A DNA stretch of 64,000 bases from Cladorhizidae sp. MBARI D1340-BT2 (GCA_028752905.1 JAQNBH010000002.1:19190430-19254429), one strand, 5' to 3'; positions 1 through 12,169 are shown, numbered from the stretch's first letter. The notes: generated by a model from the letters alone, not told the origin. Made by a program: numbers and translations.

Positions 1-781
1 GATTACTTACTGCTACTTCATTACTCAAATCTCGAAAGGTTTTCAAGTATATGAGCTGATTATAATTAAAAAAAATTAAGCCAAGAACTCTTGTGACCAA
101 GGTGAATAACTAACTTTACTTCAGCTAACTCAGTAGTTGCTTTTATGACTGTTAGAGCAAGTCCATGTAGCTAAATAGTGTAGGAATAGTAAATAGTTTA
201 GCTAGCAAGGTTAAGTAGCTAGCTATAGCTAGTGCACCCATTTAGCTAGTTAGCAGCTAAATAGCCTTTTTCTCCTGAGAACACTGTGCTGGTTTTGTTA
301 CATAGTCCTTTGCTCACATTCAGTTGTTCACTTAATAATATATTTTACATATAGGATTGCAGCAACATCTGTGATGAAGCAACATCTGTCATGTAATCAT
401 AACCATGAAACTAGGATGAAGGTATGCTTCTATAGAGTCAGTCTACAGTTTGATATGTCCTCTGTGTGTGGTAGGTCTGGAAGCAGACAGCTGGGCACAG
501 AGTGGCTGTGTTGGGGCAGGCACTACATCTCTACAGAGTGAGGGGTCTGGTGCCATCCTTCCTTCTACTGCAGACAGCACAGTCATGCCTCTGACTTCCT
601 CTCACAGGGTAATGGTCCCCATTGCCATTCAGCCTGATTGGGTACTTCTCAGCCAGGTTGGGCCCACTTGGGCACCCTATGCTCAGCATATGCATTGGTC
701 CTGTTAATGATAAACTTTAGCATGGTGGGCCCAAAGAATAGTGGAAAACAATCTTATGCACATTGGCAGGATGGAGGAACA
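1..781. other. Non-coding AT-rich DNA, nothing recognised
   Basis: The first 300 bases are rich in TAGCTA tracts. A short open frame around 450-707 has no recognisable domain, no plausible splice context and no repeat partner in the window. I see no gene here. Confidence 0.5.
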
Positions 782-1210
782 TTAGGTCCTGGTCCTGGTT
801 GAAGGGTGTATGGGCTGCTCTGTGGAGCAATGGCATCTAGAATTTGATAAGAAATAATAATGGTTTATACTTGTTGGTGAAGTTTGCTTGATAATATTAG
901 TTGTTATTGTTCTTATTGTAGGAATATCACACCTTCCCCAGCAGGGGTCCAGATATTGGCTAGCGTCCACACGGCTGGTTCCACTTCCAACTGTCCTCTG
1001 CTGTCCTCTACCTGCAGCTCTTCCCCTATTACGACTACCTCCCATTGACATCTGCTGACTCAGTCCTCTCACTGTAGCTCTCCCCCTATTTCCACTTCCA
1101 ACATCCATACTTGCACTCTCATCCTCACTCTCTTCACAATTGCAACTCATATCTATTTCATCATCACTACAACTATTTGAGTCACTGTATATACTATCAC
1201 CCATTATCAT
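782..1210 (-). CDS. Hypothetical exon: acidic segment plus RG-rich segment
   Basis: On the minus strand an open frame begins with an ATG near 1200. It encodes a very acidic Ser/Asp/Glu stretch of about 35 residues, then two RG-rich units (NRGRATVRG and NRGRAAGRG), then a short segment ending CWG. A plausible donor (AAG then GTGTGA) lies near 930, after which the frame becomes low-quality, so the coding part is probably about 930-1205. I do not recognise the protein. The acidic start resembles in style, but not in sequence, the first exons of the piggyBac copies elsewhere in the window, so it may be exon 1 of another transposon or of a host nuclear protein. No downstream exon was identified. 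Confidence 0.3.
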   Translation of the reverse strand: MIMGDSIYSDSNSCSDDEIDMSCNCEESEDESASMDVGSGNRGRATVRGLSQQMSMGGSRNRGRAAGRGQQRTVGSGTSRVDASQYLDPCWGRCDIPTIRTITTNIIKQTSPTSINHYYFLSNSRCHCSTEQPIHPSTRTRT

Positions 1211-2289
1211 CAGATAACACCTCTAGTACTGGCTGGGTATCATAAGCACAGGCCATTCATAGATAACAACCAAGAAGAGTGCAACTAACATCTGTAAAAC
1301 AAGTTGAGGTCAAAATAAAGCATCTGTCACGATAACATGACAATTGTCTACTGGTGAAAATTACACATGTCACAAATACGAACATGTGACAATAGTCTTA
1401 TAGATAAGCCTGCGCTAGGCTTGTCACAAATTCATTACAATGGTCCGCTAAGTGTTAAAAAGTAGTATATTAATATTGGTGATTATAATTATTAATAGGT
1501 AAAGGGTCCTGTAAAATGTTTGTTGTCTACATTAGTGAATTCTTATTTCATTCCATTTTTTTAATTTTATCGCCCAGCAGCCATAGACAAGAAATTACTC
1601 AAATCATGTCATGTTTATGAGTAAAGTAGACTATGTATTCATAGTTACACATAGACACATGCTTCTTAAGGTCTCTACTGTTAGCTGCATAAGCATTTTT
1701 ATGACATTGAAGATATTTTACCGATTTTCAGATGTTTTGTAAAGATCCTATAAACACTTTTGTTGTCTACATTACATGGTTTAGATTCTTCAGGTAGCAG
1801 CACTACGATGATGCACATATTGCATGCAAGTTATGTGTGGCGGGGGGGGGGGGGGCGGGTAGATATATAGATTAGATACAAGTCTAAAGTACAACATTTC
1901 ACGATTTTTAACAGTTTCTGATTTTCTGATCTGCCAGTTTACGAAACGCCATGAAGGATTTAAGGAACACTCAAAGATTTTGTGGGGCAACATATAATAC
2001 TAAGAAGCTGCCAAAGTGGGTTTTAGCTGAGATATAAACATTGTTCTTTTTGTCTCCCATTAAAAAAAAAAGGAAAATTGTTTTGCTGCACAAGTTGTTT
2101 AGTGGACAAGACTATCACACAGTGACCCAAATGCAGGATGTTAAGGACTGATTGCTTTTCATTTGGTCAGGCCTTTAGAGAAAAGCAGGTATCTGTACAC
2201 ATGCCACACAGCAAGCAAGTCTGACAAAGTTGGTCATGTGTCCTAGAATACTTCCTTAACTAAAAAGAAACACTGTCAATTCAACAAAT
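1211..2289. other. Non-coding; homopolymer G tract
   Basis: AT-rich sequence with a long G run at about 1842-1855. No gene-like frame or repeat partner was found. Confidence 0.5.
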
Positions 2290-2690
2290 AATCACTCACT
2301 CACTGCACACTTCAAGCCAACCATCTGCTTATAGGACCACACACCACATGCACAATACATGCAAGTAATCACCCACACCATGCATGTAGGAGGTCTAGAC
2401 AGGCAATCACTCATGTGTGCACATGCACACACACACACACACACACACTGGAGTAATACACCAACCAGTAGATATTGCATCAGCAGACTCACCACTTGAT
2501 CTGATGTCTCAGTCCCAGAAGCTGCACAGGAGTCCAGTGCTTGCTTGTCTCCAGTCCAAGGCTGATTGTTGGAACCTGGTCAAGACATGCACACACATTG
2601 TGGTGATACATGCACACTGCACTCTAGCAATTCACTTCCTACACATGCACCAGGTTAAGGTGTCTGACCACAGGAAATGTTGGCCAGGGG
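2290..2690. repeat. Dispersed repeat R2, copy 1, with (CA)n
   Basis: This segment contains a (CA)n microsatellite at about 2424-2449. It is clearly homologous to 34450-34682 plus 38770-38830: shared landmarks are GATCTGATNTCTCAG, CCAGTGCTTGCTTGTC, CACATTGTGG and CACATGCACCAGG in the same order. The second copy is interrupted by a complete LTR retrotransposon, so this copy shows the empty site. No coding potential. Confidence 0.75.
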
Positions 2691-4046
2691 TTAGCCATCA
2701 AGTAGGAGGGGTGTGAATGAATGAAGTGACCATGACAGTAAGGTCTCTAGTAACGTTCTTTCCCTGTCCACAGAGAGAGGCTTGGTGTCCAGATGGTATA
2801 TATGGTCAAGGGTCATATGGATGTGTTCTACATGTGTACGCTGTTTTTCTATTTTACCAATCAATTCAATACATAGTGCATGGAATCACTCACTACTGAC
2901 TGTGTCTATGCCTGTGGTAAACTAGTGACAGGCCACAGTTTCTCCACATTGCCCTGCGGCAATGGCTACCTGGGAACTTAGCTATCACAGAGACATCATC
3001 ACAACAGAGAAAATTTCAGTTAGCCCAGAAGCATATGAGCTACCACCCTCAAGCAGGTACTGTTGTGTTGTGAGTGTCTGCGGATATACAACCATCAAGA
3101 TATGAGCTACACCACTAGATGGTTATTTCTTTGGCTGAAAAGAAAAACTTCTAGGCAGGACCACCAGCTATATACTGCAGTGCTAAGAAGATATGTGGGA
3201 GTGACTTATACCCAGGTGAGACTTATACCACAGCAAAAAAATTTACCTATTGAGATACAAATAGGTGTGTGGATCTCAACTATACAATGTACACACCTTC
3301 CTCCCTGCCTCTCTTTAGGACACTTCTCTCCCCTTACTTACCTATGACATCTTTGCTCGTCTTCTCCTCAGATTTCTTCAACTCTGCTAAACACACACAC
3401 ACACACAAACATAAATATACATTGAAAATATAAGTAGGTGGAGTCAGCTATAATTATATCCACCACATGGACAGGGCTTTAGTTGGATAAATTGCAAAGT
3501 GGGGTCAGAGGGTGGGAATGAGAGATTGGATAAATATGGGAGGTTAGAGGTTAATATAGTATTTGCTAAACTAAATGGAGGGCAGACCTATAGCCACCTT
3601 GAGGCAAATAATATCCTATTTCACGTCATATAACTATCCATTCTCATCCATTCTCAATAAAGAATGGAAGATCTCTGTGTAAAATTCTTAGTAAACAATT
3701 TTTCAAAGCTCTTTATTTTGTATGAATGATCAGTTTTTCAATTCATCCCTTTTCTCATGAGATAGAGTCCAGTATGTATGCTCGCTTTACATACATGAAC
3801 ATGTATTGTAAAAGGCTAGTAGGACAATAAACATTCACAGTAGTTGATAATCCACCCATAGGGCATAAAGTGATTTCAAAGTTTTTTTTAATGACCTCAG
3901 TACTATTGCGAGTAATTAGATTGAAACATCACAATGCAAATATCATTGCAAAGTTCAGAGTGACGCTACCTTTTGAAACCAAAATTATTGAAAATGGATG
4001 AAGCATTAAAAGTTATGGCATTTTTAGGAAAAAACATAGTCCTCCC
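2691..4046. other. Non-coding; end of a possible TTAA MITE at right edge
   Basis: No gene is visible. A (CA)n tract lies near 3389-3406. The last ~40 bases before the TTAA at 4047 (…GTCCTCCC then TTAA) resemble the right end of the MITE at 7342-8238, including an upstream AAAAGTTATG, so a related element may end here. Its left end was not found. Confidence 0.35.
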
Positions 4047-4050
4047 TTAA

Positions 4051-4984
4051 CCTTTCACTGGCAGATTTACGGAGGACTTTTTACATAAATTGACACAATT
4101 TCACATTTTTTTTATTATAGAGGACCTTATGAAGACAAGTACCCAACAACTATATATCAGGTGATAGCTGATTGCATGAAGGGACGTTATGTTAAATTTT
4201 TGTTGCTTAGCAACAAACCACAGAAATGTGAATATTGTTATAAGAGACAGGAAGTAAAATAAAAGGGTTTATATCGGGTTTATATCATCTCAATTTCATA
4301 TTACACATGAAACCAGCAATGTTAGCTGGTCAACTTTTGGTCAACAACAACAGCTGTTTGTAAAATAATAACCTCTCCTCCAACCCTGTCTTCTCCTCTG
4401 CTGCTTCCTCATCCTCCTCCTCCAGCTCCATGAGTGAAACTACCTTCCCAGGAGAAATAGTTCTTATTATTATGCTAGTTACTAGGCTTTACTATACAAC
4501 TCTTATCTATTCTTACATTCGGGGAAGTCTTCATGACCATCGCTATCGTCTGAAGCTTCGCTTGGCAGAGTAGGGCGATCTATACTTTGAAAACTTGCTT
4601 CGTGGTCGGTGCCAACAGCTTCTGTTATAGCTACCATACCATCACCGTCAACTACGCCACTTCCCAGGTAAGCACAGGCACTTTCTTACTCTCCTTCACT
4701 AATGTCAATCTAGGACAGGCCGAAGTCATCCTCAAATAGGAAGTCTAACGCTTCGTCTCTACTCTAAAGCAAGTCGCCATTTCTTCTTCGAGACCGGAAT
4801 TAACCGGAAGTGACATGTTTACTTCCCTGTCCTCATTCCGTATTTTCCAGGGGTATATTAGAGGCATGCTTTGGGCATATTCGTACAATTTTTGAAGTTA
4901 ACACCGCGAACGGTTAATTTTTTATGAATTGTTTCGTCGCAGTTAATCCGTTTTCGCGACTTAAGTCTTATGCCAGTGAGAGGG
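4051..4984 (-). mobile_element. piggyBac-type non-autonomous element (copy a)
   Basis: The 934-bp element is flanked by TTAA at 4047-4050 and 4985-4988. Its ends are CCTTTCACTGGC and, reading inward from the right, CCCTCTCACTGGC. On the minus strand it carries a decayed first exon (about 4530-4790) of the acidic type found in copy e at 59312, with a frameshift just after the ATG, and a donor GTAAGA. The middle and 3' part of a transposase are absent. Compared with copy e, an internal deletion joins the region before 59712 to the region after about 60090. It is therefore a MITE-like deletion derivative of a larger piggyBac element. Confidence 0.85.
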
Positions 4985-4988
4985 TTAA

Positions 4989-6370
4989 CTCCATCAAAAA
5001 TGAATTTAATGGAGGGTACACAAATCAGTGTATTCTGTACGGGAAAGCAACACTACAGAAATGTACCAGAACACCAGCTTGTAGAATAACTGAAATAAAA
5101 TTTGTTTGCAGGGAACTTTTTGGTGACGAATGTTTTGCACATGTGTGCAACATTCAACAAAACCAGGTAACCACTTATGACCCACGTACACTATCCATGT
5201 GTAGGAAGGCATGATGTGCAAATACTTGCATAATAAACATGGTAAGGAATAATATCTGCTATGATTGGTTAGCTGTGGAGTCATCCTGAGCAACTCTTGC
5301 AATAGGCTACTTGATAAAAATACTAACAAAAATGTAAATTGGAATGCCAAGCCAAGAAAAGTGAAATTAATATTTACCACATAATGGGTTGTGCACAATT
5401 CATCAATTTTGAGTTTTTTGTTACCATTCTAAACTATGAGGTATGTACATGTAGAAACATACTAGCTGGAGAGCATGATCTCATTAGCGAATGTCATGTT
5501 TGTTCTTCATGTCTCACGCCTAGCAACATCGCCAATTCCTTAAAAGGTATGACCTGTGCATACTTTTTGGTAGTTACGAAACTTGTAATGGTTGACCTCC
5601 ACAATTATATTCATGGCATCTCATGAACTACATATATTAAATAGCGGATTTCTTTGCTGTGGCAGATGTGGCAGCTGAATCATAAAAAGGACACAAAAGA
5701 TACCTCAGGTTGAAATGAATGCAGAACTTTTTAAGCATGGACAATTGTCACTTTCATCCAAGACCAGACCATCCTCTCTGGGCTCATTCTGCTATTTCTG
5801 GAATAGCTCCTTCTGGCTAAGGCTGCATAGACAGTGATGACCATTCTCAATACCTTTGTCAAGCACTCCTATTTGGTTTAGTTGGGTACAGACGCTGACC
5901 TACAAGCATTTTTGGCTAACCTCAATGGAGCCGAATCTTATACCAAACTGCATCATATTGTATAAATGTAAAACTAACTATGAATTAAGTGGAGGTCAAT
6001 CCCGGGACAAAGAAACTTGGCCGAGGAAGTCAGCAGCAAAACAATGAATCTTAACTAGCCCTACCAACTTATTAGGAGAGTAAGAGTTACAAAAGATATG
6101 AAAAGCTGAAGTCTATAATAACCTGTTGGAGACTGTAATGCAGAGTTGACAAGAGTGAGGAGTTTTTGGATGAAGATGAGGACTACAGGTAGCTAAGTCT
6201 TCTTCATTGTTGCTCTTAAGGCTGCTTCACAATATACCAGAAGGCTTTCACATAGCTTCTGGTCCCATTGTGTCCCTCAGAGCAGTTTACAATATCAACC
6301 TCGTCGTGGCACATACAACTATTAAACTGCATCCAGTATTACGAACTCCTTAACTTACAATATGAACTTT
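4989..6370. repeat. Dispersed repeat R1, copy 1
   Basis: About 1.4 kb of sequence that recurs, in the same order and orientation, at 39882-41200 and continues at 52440-52560. Landmarks include AATGAATTTAATGGAGGG, TCTGTACGGGAAAGCAAC, TGGAATGCCAAGCCAAG, GACCATCCTCTCTGGGC and CAGTTTACAATATNAACCTCG. Short open frames inside it are not conserved between copies, so I treat it as non-coding. The internal region that corresponds to the CATCACATTG array in copy 2 is only about 40 bp here (near 6240-6285), which makes this copy an uninterrupted reference for the nest at 41-52 kb. Confidence 0.8.
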
Positions 6371-6387
6371 CAAACCCAGAGCTCGAT

Positions 6388-6645
6388 ATGTCCAAGGAGG
6401 AGGAATCAGCACCAGAGCAGGAGGTGCCATTCCCAAGGAGGTGGTATATGTATCAGAGCAGGAGGAGGTACCTAAAGAGGTGGAGTCAGCACTAGAACAG
6501 GAGAAGGGGGCCAAGATGGCGCTGTCAGCACTACAGAAGGTGGATACCAAAGGAGGTGCAGTCAGCACTAGAGCAGGTGGAGCGGCCCAAGGAGTTACAG
6601 TCGGTATCGTGCAGGGGGAGGTGCCAAAGGAGATGTTCAGCTAAT
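6388..6645 (+). repeat. Degenerate coding-like minisatellite (Glu-rich)
   Basis: A degenerate repeat of roughly 27-36 bp, with units like GAGGTGGAGTCAGCACTAGA, stays open on the plus strand and reads as PKEVESALEQE-like peptides. It is short and has no flanking exon that I can support, so it is more likely a minisatellite than a gene. Confidence 0.4.
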
Positions 6646-6649
6646 TAAA

Positions 6650-7287
6650 ACTCCTCCAACATTTTGACTCTGTTGATTAGCAGCCTTCGCCATAACGTTA
6701 TCAGCATTAAAATTGTCAATGACTTGGTTGACTAGAGAACCGCTTTGTATAGGCAACTTTGGAACACTTAGTGTTGGCCATCAGTGTTAGGCAAGGTTCG
6801 GTATATACAAGCTTAGCTAGAGGTGTCACTATGGCTACCAAATATATTTTTACCACAAGTCTCACACTGAGTAGAAATCACACACCACAATGCAGTCCTA
6901 CAATAATTGTAGCACACTTATAATGCATTAGCACCAGTGCACAGTCAATAAATTCATTGAACTGAACTATAAAAGCTACCAAGTTGATAAACAAATCCTT
7001 CTGTGCTTGCAGAATATCTGTGAAGGTAAATAGATATGAAGACAGAGAGAGATTTACTGCCTCATGGATGATAGAGTAGCATCTCTAGCCATTACAGAAG
7101 CACTTTCCAATTGTTGGAAGAGAGTGAAAATGGCCCATTTGCCTCCATGTTGGAAGATGATAACGAAGAATTTGAAGAGATAAACTCTTCGATGACACTG
7201 ATAGATACTAGGAAATCGGCAACTAAATTCTTGAGCCTCTATGTCTATGGTGTTTATAACAGCAAAAAATGCGCTAGTGGAATTCCT
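6650..7287. other. Non-coding; short acidic open frame
   Basis: Mostly featureless. A short acidic open frame at 7111-7280 (EESENGPF, DDNEEFEEIN) runs into the left end of the piggyBac element at 7288 and has no recognisable partner exon. Confidence 0.3.
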
Positions 7288-7341
7288 TTAACTCTTCTCC
7301 CGGTGAGTTTATTTGGAAAAAAATTAAAAATTGACCATTAA

Positions 7342-8238
7342 GGGAGGCTTTTACCATTTTTTTATGATTTAAAAAAAACCCTTTTTATTGCTCTATTCTA
7401 TACCTTGATGCATGTAGTTGTTATGTTTCAAGTTTCAGAGTATTTCAATGCTCCATTATGAAGTTATGCACCTTTTTGTGCATTCTATTTCACATTATCA
7501 AGAAATACTGTTTGAATCTTGAAGACGGCGCTCCTGCCAAAGGTAAGCGTATTTCCTTCACGATAGAAGTCTGGAAAAGGACTCTAAATGAAGCTCTCAG
7601 TAAGCTTCCAATTACCATAGTTACCACGCAGCCCTGTGCTGTCATCACATGATCTGCGCATTCTGTCAGGCAACCGTCATCATTTCGATTTTTACCCAAA
7701 AAATACCCCCCAAAAACACACCCACTTTTCATGGCTTCTCCTGAAAATCACTGTTTCCGAATCTGGAAATATTCTAACTTGTTCATTTTTTAATGTATAC
7801 AAGATTTTAATATATCATTTGAAAGCCCTTTCCTTGCTCTAAAAAGTGAATGGTTAAAACATGTTTAAGTCCATCCATGGTGAAGGTATGCATATGGATA
7901 TACATACCATATTTAGAACTTCAGGTTGACCTCTCTTAAAATTCAGTTGTTGTGCTAATGATATTTTTAGCCATTCACTTTTCACTTCTATGATCACTCT
8001 AAGCACTTCCTAAGTGGGAAGTGGTTAGGACTAAGTGGCCATGAGTTAGAATATTTGCCCCTGATACTGAGGTGGGATCCATAACTTCACCTAGGTAGTA
8101 GATATGCAAAATCCGAGCATATCAAAAGAAAGCACATTCAATACACTGCATCTTGATAAAATTTCACCTGCATTGAGAAAGAAAAAAAAAAGTTATGACA
8201 AGTTGTGTCGACCACCCCAGAAATGGTAAAAGCCTCCC
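7342..8238. mobile_element. TTAA-flanked MITE with 18-bp perfect TIR
   Basis: The termini are GGGAGGCTTTTACCATTT at 7342 and its exact reverse complement ending at 8238. TTAA flanks both sides (7338-7341 and 8239-8242). Removing the element and one TTAA rejoins the 3' end of piggyBac copy b. The interior (897 bp in total) has short open frames but no recognisable transposase. The TIR differs from that of the CCCNCTCACYG piggyBac family, so a different TTAA-inserting transposase probably moved it. Confidence 0.8.
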
Positions 8239-8611
8239 TTAAGTACAAATAAATTGATATTAAATCAGAGGTTAACAATAGTCCCTAGCAACCATATACC
8301 ACAAGATAGCTCTACTGTTGGACATTATTGTGGTCAATTCATGTTGCTAGGTAACCAAACCACACATGTATGAATATCATTATAATGTTTAATAAAATTA
8401 TTTAAAAAATATAAAATTGTATATTATTGTATTGTAGATTATAAATATCCTTCTATTTTCAGCCAACTTTAGGAACAACTGAGATATGCTGTGGTATGAC
8501 AGACGTTTGCCTGACTAACAGAGAGGACATAATTTCTACTGTATAGAATTCCCACCAATATTATCGATACAATTCCCATATTGATACAACGTACACAGAA
8601 TCAAAGAGCAA

Positions 8612-8889
8612 TTATACAATACAATACTCTGTAATGACATACTCATAGTCTGATATACAAGTGTCCTCGTCTAGCACTGGATGAAGGTAAGGGGGAGAGT
8701 TGGACACTCCTACTTCTGAGAACAGTACGTCCTCGTGCAGGTCTACAAGACGAGCGTCCTCGTGCAGTATGGATGAAGAGAGTGGGGTAGGTGTGTTTGC
8801 ATCACTATCTTTATCAGAACTCATCTGAATCTGGGGAAGCTGTGCCATGGTATTATCTCTGCCATGGTCCATCACTTGCTCCATCAAAC
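8612..8889 (-). pseudogene. piggyBac copy b, exon 2 (partial transposase)
   Basis: On the minus strand an acceptor (TTCAG) precedes an exon that reads GLMEQVMDHGRD and continues as a Ser/Thr/Asp-rich linker for about 90 residues. The first residue is completed from exon 1 in phase 1, as in copy d (GLMHEAMD) and copy f (DLMMN). The frame ends at a stop, and the catalytic domain that should follow is deleted. The role is the unstructured N-terminal part of a piggyBac transposase. Confidence 0.6.
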
Positions 8890-9061
8890 CTGAACATGAT
8901 AGAGTTGTTATTCATCAACTTATTAGACAAGTCAAGGAATCAAGTACAGCTAGAACTATAAAGGAAAGTAGGCTATTACACAGGTGTAGCTAACACCATG
9001 ATTTAGCCAGCTCCTCAGACTATCAGGCTTTATATATAGCTAGCAAAGTTCATTGACTTAC

Positions 9062-9295
9062 CAGGAGGACTGCCAGGATCAATCCATTCGCCTCCAACAG
9101 CCATAGCTTTGTCCATACTGCCATGGTTTCGATTGGAAAAGTCTCTGCCGAGTAGCTCTACTTGGTCACGATCCAAACTGGGCTGTCCACGGTAGGCATA
9201 GATAGCTTCACTCTCCCCTTCCTCAGATTCATCGTCAGATAACCCGAAGTCGTCGTCCAGTTTAGCACCTCATCAAAAGATAGCCTTTCGACCAT
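9062..9295 (-). pseudogene. piggyBac copy b, exon 1 (acidic N-terminus)
   Basis: Minus-strand exon ending at a strong donor (GTAAGT at 9061-9056). Downstream of a likely ATG at 9295 the reading frame shifts once. It then encodes DDDFGLSDDESEEGE, AIYAYRGQPSLD, and a tail ending SPP. The same acidic pattern begins copies c, d, e and f. In piggyBac transposases the N-terminal acidic region is variable and non-catalytic. The frameshift makes this copy non-functional. Confidence 0.6.
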
Positions 9296-9503
9296 TTTAA
9301 ATTCTATGGCAGAATTGACCCCTTGAACTTTACGGCGGGATTTCCCTAGTTACCATGGCGCTATTGCCGTATAATTTAGAATGTAGCTGCAGTTAGAATA
9401 GCGCTGATATTTTTGTTTTGCAAAACAACCCAATGATTGATTTTGTATGATTTTTCAAAAGCAATTACGCCATATGGCGCTTACACCGGGAAAAGAGTTT
9501 TAA

Positions 9504-11837
9504 TTAGACAAAAAGCTGGCTTTAACAGGAGGCACTGTGCTAGCATTATCATGCAGCACTGTGTGTCTGAGTAGTTGCAACCTAGTTAGGTTGAAACAAT
9601 TAAACTAGGTTGAAACAATTAGAAGTCACATCTATTCAAGTGAATATGGTAGTTAGCAATAGCTTAGTTCTTGCTATGTATAGAAGCTCAGCTAGAGTGT
9701 ACCTAACTAAAACTTACTGCTTGCTATATACAGAAGCTTAGCTAGAGCTGTCCATAATGTTAGATAGCTAAAGCTCACTGCTTGCTATACAGTATATAAT
9801 GACATGACAATACATACATCTTGGCTAAGTTACTCATGGCATAAAGCCAGGACCATGGTCTTACTTAACTGCAATTGAGGAGACTGAACTTGGCAGTATC
9901 ATCCAGGTAGTTGGGAAGATCTGATGTGGCTAAAGCAGAACACAGATAAGGGCACAGCGGAATTTTTCCTGGGATGAAAGGAGTTCTCAAGAAGAAAAGA
10001 TGATTGGCTACTGAATTAATTATTAATTGACAAACATGGACATATTTAACTATGCGTGGGTGATTTCGCCTGCTGTCATTTGCTGCAGAACAATGTATTA
10101 ACTCTCTTATCTATGGCACTGATGGAAGAGAGAGTATCTTGCATTGTATAGCATGCTTACATTTATTTATGTTGTAGCAATAATTTCTCTTAATGTTTCT
10201 TTTATTAATAAAATGGCATTGTTTTGGTAACAAACTTATCATGTTTACATCAGGTATGAATATGGTATCACTATGTAAAAGCTATAAGCAAATACAATAT
10301 ATTATGGATCTGTTGGGGGCCTGCTAAAAACATTAGATCACACAGTTGAATATACGGGGATTTGTATGTGGTGCCGGTAACAAGTTTAGTGCAAGGTACG
10401 GGGAGCCATTTTAATAGGTAGACTTTGACCCATGTAAGTCAATAGTTGATTCCTAGAATTAGCTAGGATTGTAGAGGTGTGGATAAATTCACTTCCAGTG
10501 CAAGAATCAACTTCTTGGACCACACTTGCAGTGAGTTATATACACGGGACTATTTGTGTGCCTAGCTTGCTTAGCTAGAGTTATCTTAACTAAAGCGCCA
10601 TATTATGTGATACGATCTGAGAAAAGGGCCCACTTAGCCCCAAAACTGATTTTACACTAGGACCTGAAATAACTACCAAGGTTATGAATCATGATATTTT
10701 CATAAATTATCTCAGAGGCATCTTGGGTCATTGCTTTATCTTTCTGCAAAGTTTCAAGGCCATGAAGTGCTTTCTTCCATCCAAGCGAGCAGTTAGAAAA
10801 AATAGAGAAGCCATGTGAAGCTACTGCGTACACAGAGGGGCATGCAGGAATTTCCCTTCGGTTTCCATATCAACCTAAATAAACCACGTAGTGATTGAAA
10901 ATGTGACGTCATCAATGTGCTACTCGGAGTTACGCATAAAACAACACAAAGGGAAATTTCAATACACGTTTTTTCCGTTTGAGGGTGTAGTGAAGAAGGG
11001 AAGCAAAACTGGTTATAACTTCGGAATGGCATTAGATCAAGGCACAATTCTAGAACCATTCCACTAAGCTCTCCTTTCACTTTAATCTCACACCAATAAT
11101 GCATTTTTTATTTTTGGCGAAGTGGGGTCTTTTCTCAGATCCTATCACAGATTACTATGTACTGGGTTTGCTAGTGGCACAGGTAAATGTTTTACATTTC
11201 TCAGCAATTGTCTTCATGACAATAGTCCCAGCAGGGAGTATAAACAAGGCATGGCAGCAGATAGCAACGAGGGAAAACCAAACTCTCAGTTACACGTCTT
11301 GACCCTAGGATTATATCACTCCGTACTGAGGACACTTCCTTGTGCATGTGTGCCAGTGTCATTTTGGCATAGGTATATGTACCAAAAAAAATCCATGCTA
11401 TTAAAAAAATTTAAAAAAAAGTTTAACTAGAAATATTATATAATGTTTCAGTATATCAGTAACAATTTTTTAAGGGGGGGAGTTCATATCCTGGTATAAA
11501 CAGGTACAAAAATGGAACCTTTTTTCGACTTACACGGGCCAGTAGCATTGTTCAATTTCAACTAAGAACAATGCCCTCCATGAATATCATTAAACACAAT
11601 ATCATCCACTCTCACAATACACTATAAATAATTTGCCACTAATAAAATTTCCAAACTATCAAGAACATAGCCATTTGCTACCTATCTGAGCAACAAGTTT
11701 TCACATGCTATTCAATCTATTACAAACAGGGCAAAAAAGAATCGCAGGCAAAAATTAATTGATTTACAATAATCTAGACATAATATACAGCTAATATCTG
11801 CCCAGAAGCGTCCAGTTCTTAAATTTACTTCACTTAC
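9504..11837. other. Non-coding; no supported gene
   Basis: AT-rich with several TTAG/TAGCTA-rich stretches. Open frames at 10793-11104 and 11099-11430 lack domains, splice context or repeat partners. A ~60-bp segment at about 11742-11800 recurs at 53174-53236 (GGCAAAAATTAATTGATTT landmark). Confidence 0.45.
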
Positions 11838-12169
11838 TCTGCCTGGAAAACTCCTCAGTAAGAACCTTCACAATGTACTCATGGAGCCTTGTGTTCTTAC
11901 TAAGTCTGTCCACAAGCAAGTGGTAGTACTGTGGATTTAATTCGATTGCATTGCTTATGCAACTAAGCAATTTGTCTGCTTTCTGGCCTACCGTCATCAT
12001 CGAGGTAGGCCTCAAGGTTTCATCATAGACACTTTGGTGGATAAAGCCTTTCTGATAGAGAAATAATGGGATATCTTCATCCCTTTTGATGGTCAGCTTC
12101 AATGGCTTCATACAAGATATGAAGGTGAGCAACTCTGCACTTTTCTCTTCCATCTCAGTCCAAGGACAT
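11838..12169 (-). CDS. Exon encoding a death-fold (CARD-like) domain
   Basis: A minus-strand exon of about 332 bp is bounded by an acceptor (TTTAG at about 12171) and a strong donor (GTAAGT at 11837-11832). The frame stays open throughout. It reads as an alpha-helical domain of about 100 residues, with a LFLYQKGFIHQSVYDE segment, then KADKLLSCISNAIELNP, then YYHLLVDRLSKNT and YIVKVLTEEF. This helix pattern is like CARD/death-fold domains found in many sponge and cnidarian proteins; that assignment is by eye and needs a profile search. A role in homotypic signalling assembly would follow if it is right. No TE hallmark surrounds it, so it is one of the few candidates for a host gene in the window. 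Neighbouring exons are uncertain. Confidence 0.55.

Larger units (their letters stand above)
7292..9499 (-). mobile_element. piggyBac-type element (copy b), internally deleted, with nested MITE
   Basis: The left end is TTAA at 7288-7291 followed by CTCTTCTCCCGGTGAG. The right end, read inward from TTAA at 9500-9503, is AACTCTTTTCCCGGTGTAAG. It carries exon 1 (9062-9295) and part of exon 2 (about 8612-8889) of a transposase on the minus strand, then the conserved 3' subterminal block (about 8277-8395). The catalytic domain is missing, so it is non-autonomous. A separate MITE (7342-8238) sits at an internal TTAA and splits the 3' end of this copy. Confidence 0.8.

Noticed and set aside
2417..2716. 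Short protein starting with a His/Thr repeat
   Set aside because: Driven by the (CA)n microsatellite within dispersed repeat R2.
4924..5398. Open frames in repeat R1 as genes
   Set aside because: Not preserved in the second copy at 39.9 kb, and one straddles a piggyBac end.
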